A stretch of 64,000 nucleotides of DNA from a bacterium. Its GTDB lineage: Bacteria; Armatimonadota; Zipacnadia; Zipacnadales; Zipacnadaceae. The notes under the pieces are model-generated. The model was not told the origin of the DNA and ran no database searches. It saw only the letters and a list, made by a program, of their open reading frames with translations. Shown here piece by piece: positions 60,966 to 64,000 of the stretch (positions are counted from its first letter, which is position 1; each line of letters opens with the position of its first letter). Made by a program: the position numbers and the translations under genes. The stretch spans positions 62,001 to 126,000 of the forward strand of contig JAUWYY010000008.1 of NCBI GenBank assembly GCA_030615605.1, written 5' to 3'.

Positions 60966-61187
60966 TACCCCGCTCGTGCCTCGATTAATGCCAGTCCCCT
61001 AACACCTCCTCATAGGCCACGCAATTGTGGAAAACTTTGTGGAGAGTGTGGAAGAGTGTTGAGCATCCAGCAGGATAAGCTAGACAGATGTTTCCTGTAT
61101 TGGGGCCACGGCCCGTGCATAGGATTGGGGATAGGCGGGGGAAGAGATGTAGATAGCATGTGGAGGAGAGACGTTGAGGGGCGAGGG

Positions 61188-62543
61188 TCAGACTACTTCC
61201 AGGAGGCTGGCGGCGGCGCGGAAGTCGGTGTTTAGTACCTGCTTGACCTCGCCGGCGAAGCGGCGCAGCATCCCCGAAACCTCTTCAACGTCAACACCGC
61301 TCATAGCCAAGTCTAACAGCCGGGGGTATTCCATCAGCAGTTCCTCGTCGGTGTGAGTGAGGACCGTCGAGGCCTGGGTGAGCAGAGCCACCAGATTGGT
61401 GAAGGCGTCGGTGCCGCTGTGGGCCAAGGGGTCGCCGAGGAGGTCCATCATATAGGCTTCGTCGGGCAGGCCAGCGGCGAGCATAGAAAGGCGGCGCAGC
61501 AGGCAGGGAATACAGCCGCCGCACTGGCGATGTTTGCGACCGGCCATCCAGCAGGAAACTGTCTTCTGTAGGTCCAGAGGGCTGAGCACCGGCCGCAGAA
61601 AGTCGCTGATAAGCTCGGCCTTGGTTTGATATATGAAGGGATTCTGCACCCGGCAGCTCCAGCCGGCCTGCTTACAGAGCCTGTTGAACTGGTTGATGAC
61701 GCCCGGGTCGGTGCTGCGGGTAGAGAAGCTGCCGATGCGGGCGCGGGTCAGCGGCAGGGCGGCGGTGAGCACGCCATTCTCGGGAAGGTAGACCTCTTCA
61801 AGCCCGGCGGTAGCGGCAGCGACCGCACCCAGCACCATAAACAGTAGCGAGCGGACTCGGCGGGAGTCTTCGCGGTTTTCCGGCTCAGGGAAGGGCAGCG
61901 CCTCCTCGCGGCTGGTATCGGGCGCGGCATGCACTGCGCTGGTCAGATGGTGGGCTGGCCAATTGTTGCGCAGCACGGTGACGACGCTATCCTGGGCCTG
62001 GCGTACCGTGGGATTGCCCGAATAGTGCAGGATAAGATGCGGTCGGCGCTTGGCCTCGAGCAACATTGCCGCGCCGGCCAATGAGTCAACCCCTCCGGAG
62101 AGCAGGCTCACGCAATCCGCCTCGAAGTCAACAGAGCGTTCATCTGCGGCAGGTTCATCTTGCTCGTCGGCGCGCGGCAGAAAAGCGAGGATGAAATTGT
62201 CGCCAGTTAGACGCTGGACCAGCCCGATGAGCAGACCGGCGTTGGCCTGCCAGAAATCAAGCTCACGCACGACCAGACACAGGTCGATGTCGCGGACCCA
62301 CTGCTCGTTGCGTCCGCGGGGGACGGCGATATCAGCCAGAAAGATACCAGTGGCGACATCCACAAAGTCGCAGGCCAGCGGGCTAAGGGGAGCAGGCAGG
62401 TGCCGCCGCAGCTCTGTTAGGGTAATGAGGGCGTTGCGGCGGGGTGAGCGCCAGTCCAGCAGCCAATCGGCGGCCTCCGGATCACACGGGCCGACCAGAT
62501 CAGAGTCATCTGCTCCCTCAATTTGCAGCACCCGTACAGGCAC
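61188..62543 (-). CDS. QueC-like 7-cyano-7-deazaguanine synthase paralogue, QatC-like
   Basis: PP-loop 'VSLLSGGVDSLAGAAMLL'; 'PENGVLTAALPLTRARIGSFSTRSTDP'; zinc site 'SCWMAGRKHRQCGGCIPCLLRR'; GTG start 4 nt after the upstream gene. Confidence 0.75.
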   Translation of the reverse strand: MPVRVLQIEGADDSDLVGPCDPEAADWLLDWRSPRRNALITLTELRRHLPAPLSPLACDFVDVATGIFLADIAVPRGRNEQWVRDIDLCLVVRELDFWQANAGLLIGLVQRLTGDNFILAFLPRADEQDEPAADERSVDFEADCVSLLSGGVDSLAGAAMLLEAKRRPHLILHYSGNPTVRQAQDSVVTVLRNNWPAHHLTSAVHAAPDTSREEALPFPEPENREDSRRVRSLLFMVLGAVAAATAGLEEVYLPENGVLTAALPLTRARIGSFSTRSTDPGVINQFNRLCKQAGWSCRVQNPFIYQTKAELISDFLRPVLSPLDLQKTVSCWMAGRKHRQCGGCIPCLLRRLSMLAAGLPDEAYMMDLLGDPLAHSGTDAFTNLVALLTQASTVLTHTDEELLMEYPRLLDLAMSGVDVEEVSGMLRRFAGEVKQVLNTDFRAAASLLEVV

Positions 62544-62546
62544 CGT

Positions 62547-63311
62547 TTATGCTCCTCCGACCAGAACATCCAACCCGGCAGCAACGCCCTCAACAATCAC
62601 CGGCTCCAGCAGCCTAATGCGCTCGGCGGTGGCCAACTGCACCGATTCCTGGAGCTGATCCTCGAAGCCAGCCAAACTTACTGTGGCAGTGGTATCGCGG
62701 CAATATCGGGCTACCTCGTCAAGCAGTCGAGAACTGTGGCTGACAGTGGGGAAGGCCTCCGTGCCCACAAAATCATCAATATCACGAGCCACAAAGTAGC
62801 GGAAGACCTGGTCAAAGTCGTGACCCAATAACCGCTCGCCAAGTGCCGTGAGGTTTCGTTCGGTGAAATAACGGCCGAAGTTGGCTTCGACCTGGGCAGG
62901 CTCTGCCTGGAGGATGCCTCGGCCACCAGCAGCGACATCCATAACGGTGTTGCTGAGGGCATCCAGAGCCAGTTCGCCGAAGCGCGAACTTACCTGGGCT
63001 TCGATGATACGCTGCTGGGCCTGATCCCGCAGCAGAGCAGCCAAAGATACAACCGGAGCAGCGGCGAAGGCCGGGGCACCGGCTAACAGCTCGGAAAGGC
63101 CCTGCGTAGCCATCTGATAGCTGCCCGACAGCAGGGCATCGAGGTCGTAGACTACACTGGGCCCGCGCATCTGCTGGCGGGTCTCGGGGCTGAGCGCCGC
63201 CACGATCCGTCCGACTACCTCACCAGGCAGAGGATTAGGCTGCCTGTAAAGTTCTCTTACCCGCTCCCATTCAGGGGTCGCAGGCGAGCGGTGTGCGGTT
63301 GATGTTCCCAT
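62547..63311 (-). CDS. QatB-like protein
   Basis: 254 aa from ATG 63311 ('MGTSTAHRSPATPEWERVRELYRQP...'); immediately upstream of the QueC-like gene; QatB assignment rests on position and the MGTS-type N-terminus. Confidence 0.5.
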   Translation of the reverse strand: MGTSTAHRSPATPEWERVRELYRQPNPLPGEVVGRIVAALSPETRQQMRGPSVVYDLDALLSGSYQMATQGLSELLAGAPAFAAAPVVSLAALLRDQAQQRIIEAQVSSRFGELALDALSNTVMDVAAGGRGILQAEPAQVEANFGRYFTERNLTALGERLLGHDFDQVFRYFVARDIDDFVGTEAFPTVSHSSRLLDEVARYCRDTTATVSLAGFEDQLQESVQLATAERIRLLEPVIVEGVAAGLDVLVGGA

Positions 63312-63590
63312 AGCGCCAGGGGTCTGTCTGCTGGAATAGTTGTCTTTGTGCAATCGTTATATTCACTCTCCTCAGCCAAATCCCTCCCTGAATGATATCG
63401 GTTTGCGCAAGTTGAGTCTTGACCTAGCTGCGGACAACTCAGGAAGGGGTCGAGCCGCAAGGTATCGTATTATCTCCCTATCTCGGTGCTACAGGATCCG
63501 GGTGTGCACCGTCCGTGCTGATTAGGCAGTCCGGTAGTCGCAGCAGGGCTGGCTGGCAAGGCAACTGCTCCGGCCATCGGCTTGCCCGAG

Positions 63591-63968
63591 TTATCCACAA
63601 TTAGGGTCTGGTTTTCCCAGAGTTTTCCACAAGGGGGTGTGGCGACAGGAGATAATAGGCCACGGGTCACAGAGCGGAAGCGCCGATCCGTTTGCGGCTG
63701 ATGTGAGGGACTTATCTGCTAGGAGGAGGATAATCCTGGTGTTGGAGTAAATTAGCGTACTGAGGAGAAGAAGATGCAGCACATATAAGGTCGTTGAGGC
63801 TGTCACCAGGGGTTGATTTACTCGATCAGGGACCACTTTGGAAAAATTTCTAGTAATCTTGGGATTTATTGGTTTTTCCTCTTTACATTGATTTTAATTT
63901 GTGTTATACTTACTCTACATCTGGGAGGGCCCGCGTTTTCCACATTTGTGGATAAGTATTGTGGAAAA
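63591..63968. other. candidate replication origin: DnaA-box-like cluster with AT-rich region
   Basis: TTATCCACA 63591-63599; TTTTCCACA 63623-63631; TTTTCCACA 63936-63944; TGTGGATAA 63947-63955; TGTGGAAAA 63960-63968; AT-rich segment ~63836-63925. Confidence 0.6.
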
Positions 63969-64000
63969 GCCGGGAAAGCCAGTTCGCTGGTAATCTTTCG

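Noticed and set aside
61021-61060. TGTGGAAAA/TGTGGAGAG cluster as a second DnaA-box region
   Set aside because: Only one-mismatch or worse boxes, no AT-rich segment; much weaker than 63.6-64.0 kb.

Overview
64 kb chromosomal window, moderately GC-rich and gene-dense, from an unidentified deep-branching bacterium. An Armatimonadota-like origin is only a guess from gene content. Most of it is housekeeping: tsaD, a stand-alone rpsE, rsmG-parA-parB with two parS-like sites, a hisC-aroF-tyrA-aroA-cmk-plsC run, mgtE, a complete F-type ATP synthase operon (atpZ/I-B-E-F-H-A-G-D-C order), hisD, dnaE, a DUF151 nuclease and a UPF0182 protein. Accessory features are a tandem pair of ~670-aa DUF6785-like membrane proteins inside a ~2.3 kb duplication, with decayed gene fragments beside it (aldo/keto reductase C-terminus, frameshifted glycoside-hydrolase-like gene), and a frameshifted dinB. 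The most interesting region is 58.8-64.0 kb. It holds a TcmP-like protein followed directly by an SPL-type radical-SAM gene that appears to lack any ATG/GTG/TTG start. This converges on a two-gene cassette resembling QatB-QatC (QueC-like) of Qat anti-phage systems, with no QatA or QatD in the window. The cassette abuts a cluster of DnaA-box-like sequences and an AT-rich stretch that may be oriC. Other leads are a candidate ~113-nt structured RNA at 11.37-11.48 kb, a Na+-type signature in the ATP synthase c subunit, and a promoter/attenuator leader in front of a small HNH-repeat-like protein. All family calls come from reading the sequences; no database search was run.
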